A stretch of DNA of 22,240 bases from Flavobacteriales bacterium UBA5871 (GTDB lineage: Bacteria > Bacteroidota > Bacteroidia > Flavobacteriales_D > Crocinitomicaceae), in contig DJFN01000214.1 of the NCBI GenBank assembly GCA_002432085.1, positions 1 through 22,240 on the forward strand. Reading direction: 5' to 3'. Shown one piece after another: positions 1 to 8,873 of this stretch. Both the position numbers and the translations under genes were made by a program. Numbering within the stretch: the first letter of the stretch is position 1; each line of letters opens with the position of its first letter. The notes under the pieces are model-generated. The model did not search any database and had not been told where the DNA came from. It worked only from the letters and a program-made list of their open reading frames with translations.

Positions 1-2
1 TG

Positions 3-116
3 TCAAACATCCCCCAAAATTCCACTTGTGAAAATGGTAAATGCCTTAAAATCAATCTTCGGAAGTTTCATCAACACTACTGGAACATACCGAAGTTTCA
101 TCAACACTACTGGAAC
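3..116 (-). other. Open 37-codon stretch downstream of the immunity gene, possible remnant of an older coding end
   Basis: Read on the minus strand from base 116, the DNA stays open for 37 codons and ends at a TGA at 5-3. The two halves of a tandem duplication give two near-identical decapeptides (VPVVLMKLRY and VPVVLMKLPK), followed by KIDFKAFTIFTSG and a short tail. There is no credible start codon with a ribosome site, so this is not offered as a gene. It could be the displaced C-terminal end of a previous toxin, immunity or transposase gene, or chance. The frame of the immunity gene also stays open for about 20 codons past its stop, so frame alone does not settle the matter. Confidence 0.25.
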
Positions 117-118
117 AT
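62..118. repeat. Tandem duplication, 30-bp period, two copies
   Basis: A 27-bp core starting GAAGTTTCATCAACACTACT lies at 62-88 and is repeated without change at 92-118. The 3-bp linkers differ, giving a 30-bp period. The right-hand copy ends at base 118, the last base of the immunity stop codon (118-120), so the duplication lies immediately 3' of that gene. The 30-bp unit equals ten codons and keeps frame. Two copies with no spacer is too little for a CRISPR array. It looks like a recent local duplication next to a variable toxin-immunity cassette. Confidence 0.85.
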
Positions 119-582
119 TACCACTGCACTTGAGCTTTAAACCAGCTATTCATTTTAGTATAGCTCTTCTCTTCCCCAACAATAAACTTTTCAGCATACT
201 TTTTGGTTAATCTAGCGCAAATTTTTATCGCTTCCTCAATTGTTGTGACACCTTCAAAGTAATCTTTGTAGACAATCTCTTTTTCAAAGGATAGTATTTC
301 ATCTAAATAGAATGTCTTGAGCTTAAAGTTCTCATTTTTATACAATTCTCTAAGTGTATATAGACCCGGACGAACTTCCAGTTCTTTATTTTTCAATTTA
401 CTAAATTGCACTTGGGGAATGGAATCTCGGAATTCAAATATGAAATAGATTCCTACTGAATCAGATAGGAATTTTCCATACAATGCATGGTCATAACTCT
501 TGGTCTCCTGTAATTCAAAATTGAATGTCGAAACAAGGAAATTAAATTCCTCCTCCAAAAATTCTTTATTTGTCTCTGTCAT
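118..582 (-). CDS. Probable immunity protein for the RHS toxin tip
   Basis: A 154-residue protein with no signal peptide, membrane segment or lipobox, rich in Glu, Lys and Phe, so it should be cytoplasmic. The ATG lies only 2 bp after the TAG of the RHS toxin gene, the standard place for the cognate immunity gene of a polymorphic toxin. I do not recognise its family. It has an N-terminal acidic stretch (TETNKEFLEEEFNF), a central part with YDHALYGKF and YFIFEFRDS that looks beta-rich, and a C-terminal helical half (EEAIKICARLTKKYAEKF). Its DNA is strongly AT-rich like the toxin tip and unlike the rest of the operon, which supports acquisition as one cassette. The role is inferred from position and composition, not from a recognised motif. 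Its stop codon abuts the 30-bp tandem duplication. Confidence 0.75.
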   Translation of the reverse strand: MTETNKEFLEEEFNFLVSTFNFELQETKSYDHALYGKFLSDSVGIYFIFEFRDSIPQVQFSKLKNKELEVRPGLYTLRELYKNENFKLKTFYLDEILSFEKEIVYKDYFEGVTTIEEAIKICARLTKKYAEKFIVGEEKSYTKMNSWFKAQVQW

Positions 583-584
583 TT

Positions 585-1118
585 CTAAAACTTTAAAAGT
601 GGTGTGGTTGGGTAACCTAATTTATCAATTATATCTCTCTCAAGTTGATAAAAAGGGCTGGATATACTAGTTCCTTTAGGTCCGATATCATAAATCGTAT
701 ACCCTTGATTAATTTTAGACTTGATCCACCTTGCATTTCTCACTTTAGCGGCGTTAAGTTCAGCATCTGTCATTAATCTACCATTTGGGAAATTTTTAGA
801 CCACGCTTGATACCATTTAGCATTAATTGATCTTGCTGCTGGTTTGACGCGGTACATTCCTTCTCCAATAACTATTGCTTTTTCACCTGTCTTAATAATA
901 TTATCAGCTTTCTTTGTTCCATATTTAATTGCTTTATAACCATATTTTGTAGCATTACTAGCCCAACCAACAAAAGGAATAGCCGAACCGGCGGAAAAAC
1001 TTGCGTTTACATAATCACCCTCTGCAGCATATATTGCTGCATTAAACAAATCGAAGACTTCACCAACGCCTGGGACATAACCCAGACCTTCAAGTACCCC
1101 GTGTGCTAACTGCGACAT
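585..1118 (-). other. Pre-toxin module and toxin tip of the RHS protein
   Basis: Residues 2586-2662 read as the glycine/alanine-rich pre-toxin module common in polymorphic toxins: GLGYVPGVGEVFDLFNAAIY, then AAEGDYVNASFSAG and SAIPFVGWASNATKYG. Residues 2663-2762 are the tip. Its visible signature is RNARWIKSKINQGYTIYDIG, then SPFYQLERDII and a C-terminal LGYPTTPLLKF. I remember similar DIG/SPFY-x-x-E endings at the tips of other RHS proteins but cannot name the family. A nuclease of PD-(D/E)xK type, using D of YDIG and E of LER, is one possibility and is only inference. GC falls from about 50% to about 25-37% from roughly base 960 downward, so the compositional break lies inside the pre-toxin module, as expected where alternative tips are swapped. 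Confidence 0.75.
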
Positions 1119-4100
1119 TAATTTTCCACCATCGAAATAACGACCTCCAGGTGTTGGAATATCCGGCATCTGGATAGGATAACCTGAATTCGGATCGTAT
1201 TCAATCCCATAGTTGTTATCAAATTCATCCACAACCGGCATTGGTGGGCCAGGGAACGCATCATCATCAATTGGAGCCGGCGGAGTTGCCTGAGCGGTTG
1301 CTGGGGAAGCAGGCTCAGGAGCCGGTTTTGCCTTCGGCTTTGACACGGGTTTCTTAGGGGCAATTTCATAGTATGTAACTATTTTATCATTCTCCCAATC
1401 ATGCCAAAAGATGACTCTCGAATTCGGTCCTCCATCACCCGGATCGGTACTCCAGTTTGCTGGTGAAGGCTCCAAACCCTCCAACTCAACACAATCAATC
1501 GGCCTGTTTCCACTAAACTGGTATGGCGTATAATATGGATATTTTGGCGCCAACGGATCCACCGCAAAGAACCTCCCGATGCGTGGGTCGTGCATCCGGT
1601 ACTCGTAGTTCAATGAATTCCCTTCGCCTTTGATCTCATCATCCTGTTCTTGACCTTGGAAGCCGAAACGGTGCTTCTCGTTGTTGGCCTGAATGCCGTG
1701 GCGGTTGTCTAAGACGGTTCCATAAGGCGAGTAATCCGCATAGTTCACCACATCGGCGATGTAGGTGCCCACCGACAGGTCTTCGATGATCACATTGTCT
1801 ACGTAGAACGTTCTCGTTGAGGCTACCGCACTCTCAAATGCCAGGAAGCTCGGTGAGCCATTGGCAACGAACTCAAACGAGAGATTCGTACCATTAGTTG
1901 TATTCACACGCACACCCAGGTTCGGACCTCCGGAAAGATTCCGTACATACGTGGCTACGTTACCCGATGCCGTGATATCGATGTCATACGAAACACGGTA
2001 GCGGTGACCCGTGATCAGGCCGGATAGTGTTTTGTTCGCAGCACCGTAGAGTACCGTCGAAACCGTCTTCATACGCGCCGTCGGGCTATCCAGTGTTACC
2101 GTTGCTCCCGATGAGGCAGCAAAACCGTTCAGGTTCGCGCTGTAATCATTGCTATAGAGCCTTGGCACGATCTCTTCCACCAAGAAATTGTCGAGATAAA
2201 ACGTACGTGTAGCCGGATCGGCATTCTGTACCTGCACGTGGGTAGCGCTGCCAAGCGCTGTGAACTCGATCGTATAAGTGCCGTTGGAAGTGGCTCCCGC
2301 CACAGCGATGTTCTGACCAACCGTGTAATCATGTGCAAAAAAGGTAACCGGGCCTGACGCGTTCAAATCGATCGTGCAGGTTGCTCTGTAGGTATGGCCT
2401 GCAATCGTCGGAACCACATAGTATGCCTGGCGGTACTGATCCGCGTTGGCTACTTTCAGACGGTCGTTATCCGGCGACAGCACAATACTGCCCGTGCTGT
2501 TCATCAGGCTGATACTGCTGCTGAAGTCGTTCTTATAGATCAGGGAAGCAGGCGGCAGGGCGATCTTACGGTCGGTGATCACTGCCAGTACGTTTCCTCT
2601 GTGCTCCGATAATTCATAGCGCTTGTCGCCTACCTTGCGGAAGGTCACATCGTAAGTATCATCGATCGGCGCCTGTGTCGAAGGACTGGTACCCGTTTCC
2701 GGATCGCCTGTGATCGAGAAGCTGCGCGCCACCAGGCGTTTGTAGTCCTGTTCAACGCCCAATCGCTTTGTGCCATAGAGCTGGTGCTCCTCGAGGAACA
2801 ATTCATCTCTCCAGTCGTTGCCGCCCATGTTGGACATCGTGCGCTCGTAGGTCGCCAGTACATTGCCGCTGGCATCGTAGCTGTAATAGGTGAACGTGCG
2901 CACTTGTGCATATTGGATCTTTGCAATCCGGCGGTCCATCGCATCATAAATAAACCGCAGATTCTTCTTGTTTGAAGCCGGATCGAAGGTGATGTTTTTC
3001 ACTTTACCGGTTACCGTCCATTCGATCTCGTCTATGCCTTCGTCTGCGTCCGAAATCAGCTGCCCGGATTTATCGTACGTGTAATTGTCGGCCAGCTGCC
3101 CCGGATCGACATCGGTAGCATAATTCCCGGCCGTTACATCATCCCCTACTTTCGACAGGCGATTGCTATTGGTTGGGTTCGTGGTGTAGGTACCCGCCTG
3201 TTGTGTATTGTAGCTGTACACAAAATTGTCCATCGCCAGCGGAACGGCTTCTCCTGCATCCATGATGCCGTTGCCGTTGGTGTCAGTCCAGCCGCTGCCG
3301 TTTCGCTTCAGCGTTTTCAGGTTACCGTTTTTGTCGAACGTATATTTTTCCATGTAGGCCCCTTCACTACCAAAACCATTATACAGTGCGGCATTCGAGA
3401 AGATATTGCTCAGTTTCAGACCCGTAGAAGCATAAACTTTCGTCTCACGGATCCGCTGCAGCTGGTCGTACTGGAAGTTGCTGCCCAACACATCGAGCTG
3501 GGCTTCGTTATTATCGCAGATAGCCGTAAGCATGTGCGAAATGTTCCCGTTCCAAAGGCTGCCCATCAATGCCAGGCTGGCATCCGGGTTAGTATTTTTG
3601 CTGGTGAGGCTGGTGGTTCCCACAAATGGCTCGTTGGTTACAGTTCCGGCAGCAATACGCGTATAATCATTGGTGAAATAGCCCAGCTGGAAGCCCACGA
3701 CATCCTGTCCGCCATATTTGTTCAAACCACTGTTAGCGCCGTCGTGGCCGATATCGCGGTTGGTGGAAAGCGTAGCTGAGTTCACACCCTTGAGCCAGCC
3801 CTGGAGGTTGTAGGCGTAATCGGTTCCCTGCACCTGGTCGTTCCCGGTTTCCACACGCGCCAGCGGTCCGTGGAGGTAATAGAAGTATTTGGCGTCCATT
3901 TCCCAGAACGCTCCGTTCTTAGACGTGAAGGCACGCACCAGTCGGTTGTTGGCGTCGTAATGGTAGCGGTAATGGTAAGCATCCGTTTCACCTTCCTGGT
4001 AGGCAACTTCGTTCACATTGCCCGAGAGCAGATCGTAACCATATACGGTCGACTTGTGCTGCTGGTTGAGCACACCGAGGTGGTAGTTCGTCGCCACCTG

Positions 4101-7100
4101 TTGTTTCACGTTCTTGTGTGGATCGTAGCTGTAAGACAATACGGTGGTAACAGCTGTTCCTGCAACTACAGCACCGCTGCTGTTGTATTGTGCCTGACGG
4201 TGTTCAACGGCCCCGATCGCATTGCGCAGGTTTTGCTGACCTCCGGAGCCAAACAACGGTGCAATGGTCACGTCGCTGTAGCCTTCTTCGTAATACGTAT
4301 GCGTGTAATCGAGGTGAGCGCCTTCGGTGCCGCTACCGGTTGCAAGGCCTGCGAGGTAGGTATCCATCGTGCCGGTCTGGCCTGCCGGAATGAGCATTTC
4401 ACCCGCTTCCACTACACGGCCGAGCTCGTCGTATTCCATATACGAAGCCTTGAACTCGTCTTTCTGACGGGCGTTTTGCGAATAGCGCACACGGTAGAGC
4501 TCATCGAGGTAGAGCTTGGTATAGCCGCCATCCGGTGTAAAGGAAGCCACAAGTGCGTTCAGTCCGTTGTACTGGTAGCGGGTTTCCATTTCGTGATCCG
4601 GGAAGTCTTCCGTGCCGGAAGCGAGCAATGCATCCACCTGAGTGGTCGTAAACGGATGGACGCCCTGCGGCGGCACCGTTTGAACGAGATTACCAGCCAG
4701 ATCGTAGTAATAAAGCGTGTACTGGTATTCTTTGAGATCATACGTCAGTTTGAAGTCTTCCGTTGCTTTTGAAAGACATTGCGCCTGGCGTGCCAGGTAG
4801 TCGTTCCACAGGTCCTCGATCAGCTGATCGTAAAGGAATTGCGCATCGAGTCTCGCCTGCTGCATCTCGGCTTCGATACAGTCGGTTTCCTGCTGGTTGT
4901 TGCCGGTAAAGAAATCGAGGAAAGGCGTGAAATCGGTCAGAACTGTTTCGCCACCGGCCGAACCGCCTTCGCAATCAGAAAGCAAACGGATCGGTACACG
5001 CATCCATGGATCGTCCGTAAACGGATCTGTAGACGATGGCATACTGTACCAGGAATTGTATTCCAGCTTCAGGCCCATAACGGTATGGGTTTCCAATGTG
5101 AAATCGAGGGTTTGGGAAACATTGGCTGTTGGACCGCTGTAATCACGGTAATGATAGATCGGCTGTGTCTGGAACACACAACCGTTGCGCTCGATAGCCA
5201 TCCAGATGTCATAATGCGGATGCGGATTGTAAATCGTAGCCGTGCGATCCCTGATCCCGATATAGCCGGTAAAGCCGTTGGAGAGCGATACACTGGTCAG
5301 ATAGGTTTCAAACGGTTGTGCCGGCAACGGATAAGATCCCATCGTTGTGCTGGTCGAAGTACTCAGATTGTCAAATCCTTCGTCGACCAATTCGTTGAGC
5401 GCTGTTACCAGGTCTGGTAAAGCATAATTGGCATATACAACGGTCGACATTCCCGGAGGTTCCACTTCGAACGGCAAAACGGCGTAGTTGCAATTGGTCG
5501 TTCCGGCCAGCAACGTCATGATATCGTTGTATTCATCTTCACCCGGCTGCATGGTGGTTGTACCTCCGTCCGTATCCGGATTATAGAAGAGCATGAACGC
5601 GTTGTTTCCGTTTTCGCACGTCTGGCGGGCGTAGTTATAGAACAGCTGCGCCAGTGAAGGCGTTCCGCCAGGTGTCGGATAATTGGATGCCAGTGTTGCC
5701 GCATTGGTCTGGGCGTTGTAGCTGTCAAGGCCAAGCTCCACAAGGCAGCTCATGGAAAGCTGCTCCAGCCAGTTCTGTAGGCTTACCAATGCGCGTTCCT
5801 CGCACACGACCGGGTCGCCGAGGTCGGCTAGAATACCATCTACCAATCCCTGCATGGTCGATTGCGACTGTGCACCGACAAAAATCGTTTCGGTATCGGC
5901 GTAAGTAATACAGCCGTTAGTCGTTTTATGCGCTTTGATCAGCTCCTGCTTGAGCTGCAGGTAAAGACCAATAAACAACTGCTTTTTGAAGGCAAGAAGC
6001 TCGTCTGACGTGAGTGGATCGCCATCGCAGACACGTTGTTCGGCCAGGCGGTTACCGTACCAGTCGACATAATTGAACAGGTTTCCGCTCAGCGAAGGAT
6101 TGGTAACACAAGTCCCTAAACCGCCCGGAATCGGGTGATTGGAAACGTAATTGTTTACCGCCGTTTGTACCTGCGAGCTCAGCCCGAAAGCATTCACCGC
6201 ATCGTCTTCTGTATAAGGTGTCGCAAAAATGGTTGTTGAAGAGTTCCACGTAGCAACCATGGCTTCCTGCACTAAATCAACAGATTCATTATTGGTTAAT
6301 GCCCAATCGGAACATGTCGTCAGGTGACAGTACTCACGGTGGTAGTCCACCAACTCTTCTGCCATTTCAGGTATGAAAAGCGCCGGATCCTGCAATTCCG
6401 AAAGTGAGTAGTGCTCAACACCAATAGTGATCCCTGAAGGATAAGCAGTGGCCACGTCGGTCCAGTAATCGCTACCGGTATCTTCATAGAAAACACCTCC
6501 CGGCGAGATCTGGTGCAACAACTGCTGACGCATAGCTGCACAAAGATCGGTCGTGGAAGGCGTAATCGGATCTTCGGCTGTACACACATCGATCATGCAT
6601 TGCCCGATGAGCTCCTCATATTCGGATTTTGTCATATCGGCCAGGAAAGCTCCCCACGCCGTCACACCGTTCTCTTTGATGTATTCCAGGCGCATGGTCG
6701 CAAAGCAATAGCTTTCGCAATCGTCGAAGCAGGAAGTAAAGTCGACCGTTTCGAGGTAGGTATTGATGAACGCTTCGTTCGTAAGCAAGCCCTGAGTAGC
6801 GAGCTCGGCTTCGAAAGCCTGATCCATTGACTCCTGGTCCACTTCAAGCGTCTTAATGATCCGGTATTCACCGATGTCACCCAACGTTACCTGATAGGCC
6901 GTACCATTGTATGCAGCCGGCGTACATTCTTCACCCGGGTGCACTTCTTCCTCCAGCGCTGTTCCCACAAGCTGTCCGTTCATATTGATCACTTCGACAC
7001 GGAATTTATAGTGGCAATTGACACAAAGCTCCGGGAAAGTCACGTTCTGACCATTCTGAGCTTGTACAACCTGCCCGGCAATAACACTGGCAATGCTGTT

Positions 7101-8873
7101 GAGATCGTATTCCAATGTGATCACCTGATCAGGAATAGTGCTGATAAACGTATGCTCGGAAATAAGCTTGTTGTCGATCTGAATATTGTTATCGTTGAGC
7201 GGTGTTGTAATCGTGACCTGATCCTGCTCGATCGGACGCAGGTTATCCGGCGATTCTCCGGCGAGGGCCGTTGCGATCACGTTTCCACGCTTGTCGTGAT
7301 AGGTCACGCTCAGCTGACCATTCGCATCGATCACCGCGTTTTTGCGGTAACCGTCCGGATGATCGCTCACGTTGTCACCAAACAGGCGTTTGAGTTCGTA
7401 CACGTTAGTACTTCCATAAAAGGTCTGAATCGCGTGGTCGCCGTTAGCCGTAAATTCCTGACCGATACCACCAGCCCTTTCTACACGGCCCGTACCGTCG
7501 TTACGATACAGTGTCTGACTGTAAACATAGCCGCCTGCGTCCGGAATGGCATCACGGAAGAGATCTCCGGTGAAATCGTTGTTTGCACTGAAGTATTTTG
7601 CTGCACCGGAAGTCGTTGCCAGCGGAACGGGTGTGGTCTGGTCGAAATCTTCCTCGTCGAATACGTCATTGGTTCCGGCCATATTGAAATCCGGTTGCCA
7701 GCTCATGTTCCTGCCCGGTGCCGGTGCCGGAATGATACTGATGTTCGGTCGGCCTTCGTAGTCGAAGCGGCTTTCGGAAACGAGCGTAACGTTGTCAGAC
7801 GTATTGTAAGCCAAGTTCTGACGACCACGGTTGCTGCCATCGTAATAGGTCAGCGTGCTGACGTTCTTTCCGTCTTCTGCAAACGTAACGCCGTACAGCC
7901 AAGTCTTGTGCTCTTCCAGCTGATTCGCATCCGTGATCTCGTGATGGGCAAGCGTGCTGTATCCAACCGTACTGTTGACGAAATAACCCCATGATCCCGT
8001 GCGAACGTTATCGGTCAGGCCATTGACCTGGTCGGCAAACGTACTTACGGCTCGTACGCGGAAATAAAGTGTTCCTTCGGGATAAGCTTTGTCCAGCACA
8101 AAATGGGTATGACGCACTCGTACGCGGGTCGGTTCTTTCAGATCGAAAGGCAAGGAAAAGCCCGCGCTGTTGACGCTTCCTGTTTGTGCCGCGATCTGAT
8201 CGTGTTCCATAGAGTATTTATCAATGAACACCCATTCGAGATCGTACCATTCGGCACCGGAAACGTATTCCCAGCGTGTGCGGAAAGTCGACGGATCGAA
8301 TTTCACGTAAGGACGGTCGACCAGCGCATTGGGATCGGCATTCAATTCGTAAACACGCTGGCAGCGGAGCTCGAGGATCAGCTCGATATCGTCAGGCAGC
8401 TGCGTGCTCTGTGCCGGCGCACCGGTAATGTTACCCGCAGAAAGGGTTTGCGTCGGTGAAATAGTTCCTGCCGTAGCTGTGATGGACGTAATATCGATCG
8501 CAAAACCGTCTTCCCCGCTGGTGATCGGAATAGCGATGTAGTCTTCGTAGAAATGATCGGCTGAAGTGTGGTTGATATTCAGCTCGTCGTAGTAAATCGT
8601 GCCGTTATGGGTGTAGCTGAACTGCACTTTGAGCGTCCAATAATAATTGTGCTGTATATCCGAAAGCTGACCGCGGTTGTAATTCAGGCGCACATATCCG
8701 GTATATTGCTGGAATACACGCGAGTCCTCGCCACTGGTCTGGTCCGATTCATAGAGTTCGTAATCCTGCTCGTACAGGGAGTTGATCGGAACGGGCTTCA
8801 GCCAGGTACCGTCACCGGCAAATGCTGCGGAGCATGCAAAAAAGCAGACGAAAAATAACAGCAGTGATTTCAT
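585..8873 (-). CDS. Giant secreted RHS/YD-repeat polymorphic toxin
   Basis: A 2762-residue protein with a cleavable signal peptide (residues 1-19, ending ACSAAFA). Residues about 188-300 look like a fibronectin type III domain. A long helical section with conserved cysteines follows (CVNCHYKF and CFDDCESYCFATM). A run of YD repeats (YYYDLAGNLVQTV, YQYNGLNALV, MEYDELGRVVEAGE, FQYDQLQRI, YTFDKNGNLK, FIYDAMDRRIAKI) includes a DTNGNGIMDAGE loop that resembles a calcium-binding site. Two tandem jelly-roll-like repeats (2111-2368) precede the RHS core (RMHDPRIGRFFAVDPL, 2426-2441; closing ELEGLEP). The C-terminus has a Pro-rich linker (about 2504-2550), a hydrophobic pre-toxin module (2586-2662) and a 100-residue tip. 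RHS proteins form shells that hold a C-terminal toxin released by self-cleavage after the core; here that is inference from the family. The ATG overlaps the upstream stop as ATGA, and the immunity gene begins 2 bp after its stop. Confidence 0.92.
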   Translation of the reverse strand: MKSLLLFFVCFFACSAAFAGDGTWLKPVPINSLYEQDYELYESDQTSGEDSRVFQQYTGYVRLNYNRGQLSDIQHNYYWTLKVQFSYTHNGTIYYDELNINHTSADHFYEDYIAIPITSGEDGFAIDITSITATAGTISPTQTLSAGNITGAPAQSTQLPDDIELILELRCQRVYELNADPNALVDRPYVKFDPSTFRTRWEYVSGAEWYDLEWVFIDKYSMEHDQIAAQTGSVNSAGFSLPFDLKEPTRVRVRHTHFVLDKAYPEGTLYFRVRAVSTFADQVNGLTDNVRTGSWGYFVNSTVGYSTLAHHEITDANQLEEHKTWLYGVTFAEDGKNVSTLTYYDGSNRGRQNLAYNTSDNVTLVSESRFDYEGRPNISIIPAPAPGRNMSWQPDFNMAGTNDVFDEEDFDQTTPVPLATTSGAAKYFSANNDFTGDLFRDAIPDAGGYVYSQTLYRNDGTGRVERAGGIGQEFTANGDHAIQTFYGSTNVYELKRLFGDNVSDHPDGYRKNAVIDANGQLSVTYHDKRGNVIATALAGESPDNLRPIEQDQVTITTPLNDNNIQIDNKLISEHTFISTIPDQVITLEYDLNSIASVIAGQVVQAQNGQNVTFPELCVNCHYKFRVEVINMNGQLVGTALEEEVHPGEECTPAAYNGTAYQVTLGDIGEYRIIKTLEVDQESMDQAFEAELATQGLLTNEAFINTYLETVDFTSCFDDCESYCFATMRLEYIKENGVTAWGAFLADMTKSEYEELIGQCMIDVCTAEDPITPSTTDLCAAMRQQLLHQISPGGVFYEDTGSDYWTDVATAYPSGITIGVEHYSLSELQDPALFIPEMAEELVDYHREYCHLTTCSDWALTNNESVDLVQEAMVATWNSSTTIFATPYTEDDAVNAFGLSSQVQTAVNNYVSNHPIPGGLGTCVTNPSLSGNLFNYVDWYGNRLAEQRVCDGDPLTSDELLAFKKQLFIGLYLQLKQELIKAHKTTNGCITYADTETIFVGAQSQSTMQGLVDGILADLGDPVVCEERALVSLQNWLEQLSMSCLVELGLDSYNAQTNAATLASNYPTPGGTPSLAQLFYNYARQTCENGNNAFMLFYNPDTDGGTTTMQPGEDEYNDIMTLLAGTTNCNYAVLPFEVEPPGMSTVVYANYALPDLVTALNELVDEGFDNLSTSTSTTMGSYPLPAQPFETYLTSVSLSNGFTGYIGIRDRTATIYNPHPHYDIWMAIERNGCVFQTQPIYHYRDYSGPTANVSQTLDFTLETHTVMGLKLEYNSWYSMPSSTDPFTDDPWMRVPIRLLSDCEGGSAGGETVLTDFTPFLDFFTGNNQQETDCIEAEMQQARLDAQFLYDQLIEDLWNDYLARQAQCLSKATEDFKLTYDLKEYQYTLYYYDLAGNLVQTVPPQGVHPFTTTQVDALLASGTEDFPDHEMETRYQYNGLNALVASFTPDGGYTKLYLDELYRVRYSQNARQKDEFKASYMEYDELGRVVEAGEMLIPAGQTGTMDTYLAGLATGSGTEGAHLDYTHTYYEEGYSDVTIAPLFGSGGQQNLRNAIGAVEHRQAQYNSSGAVVAGTAVTTVLSYSYDPHKNVKQQVATNYHLGVLNQQHKSTVYGYDLLSGNVNEVAYQEGETDAYHYRYHYDANNRLVRAFTSKNGAFWEMDAKYFYYLHGPLARVETGNDQVQGTDYAYNLQGWLKGVNSATLSTNRDIGHDGANSGLNKYGGQDVVGFQLGYFTNDYTRIAAGTVTNEPFVGTTSLTSKNTNPDASLALMGSLWNGNISHMLTAICDNNEAQLDVLGSNFQYDQLQRIRETKVYASTGLKLSNIFSNAALYNGFGSEGAYMEKYTFDKNGNLKTLKRNGSGWTDTNGNGIMDAGEAVPLAMDNFVYSYNTQQAGTYTTNPTNSNRLSKVGDDVTAGNYATDVDPGQLADNYTYDKSGQLISDADEGIDEIEWTVTGKVKNITFDPASNKKNLRFIYDAMDRRIAKIQYAQVRTFTYYSYDASGNVLATYERTMSNMGGNDWRDELFLEEHQLYGTKRLGVEQDYKRLVARSFSITGDPETGTSPSTQAPIDDTYDVTFRKVGDKRYELSEHRGNVLAVITDRKIALPPASLIYKNDFSSSISLMNSTGSIVLSPDNDRLKVANADQYRQAYYVVPTIAGHTYRATCTIDLNASGPVTFFAHDYTVGQNIAVAGATSNGTYTIEFTALGSATHVQVQNADPATRTFYLDNFLVEEIVPRLYSNDYSANLNGFAASSGATVTLDSPTARMKTVSTVLYGAANKTLSGLITGHRYRVSYDIDITASGNVATYVRNLSGGPNLGVRVNTTNGTNLSFEFVANGSPSFLAFESAVASTRTFYVDNVIIEDLSVGTYIADVVNYADYSPYGTVLDNRHGIQANNEKHRFGFQGQEQDDEIKGEGNSLNYEYRMHDPRIGRFFAVDPLAPKYPYYTPYQFSGNRPIDCVELEGLEPSPANWSTDPGDGGPNSRVIFWHDWENDKIVTYYEIAPKKPVSKPKAKPAPEPASPATAQATPPAPIDDDAFPGPPMPVVDEFDNNYGIEYDPNSGYPIQMPDIPTPGGRYFDGGKLMSQLAHGVLEGLGYVPGVGEVFDLFNAAIYAAEGDYVNASFSAGSAIPFVGWASNATKYGYKAIKYGTKKADNIIKTGEKAIVIGEGMYRVKPAARSINAKWYQAWSKNFPNGRLMTDAELNAAKVRNARWIKSKINQGYTIYDIGPKGTSISSPFYQLERDIIDKLGYPTTPLLKF
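1770..2543 (-). repeat. Tandem pair of jelly-roll (carbohydrate-binding-like) domains inside the RHS protein
   Basis: Residues 2111-2237 and 2238-2368 are two diverged copies of one module. Each opens with LIYKNDFSSS or RLYSNDYSAN, has a central GHTYRATCTIDLNASGPV or GHRYRVSYDIDITASGNV, and closes with TRTFYLDNFLVEE or TRTFYVDNVIIED. The closing F-Y-x-D-N strand is typical of carbohydrate-binding-module-like beta sandwiches that bind calcium or sugar. The pair splits the otherwise continuous C-terminal RHS phrase: SEHRGNVLAVITDRK lies before it and YIADVVNYADYSPYG after it. Confidence 0.8.

Noticed and set aside
62..118. CRISPR array
   Set aside because: Only two copies, directly adjacent with a 3-bp linker and no spacer, and no cas genes nearby.
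28..210. Plus-strand 60-codon frame with repeated SFINTTGT
   Set aside because: The repetition comes from the tandem DNA duplication itself, and the frame runs antisense into the immunity gene with no ribosome site.
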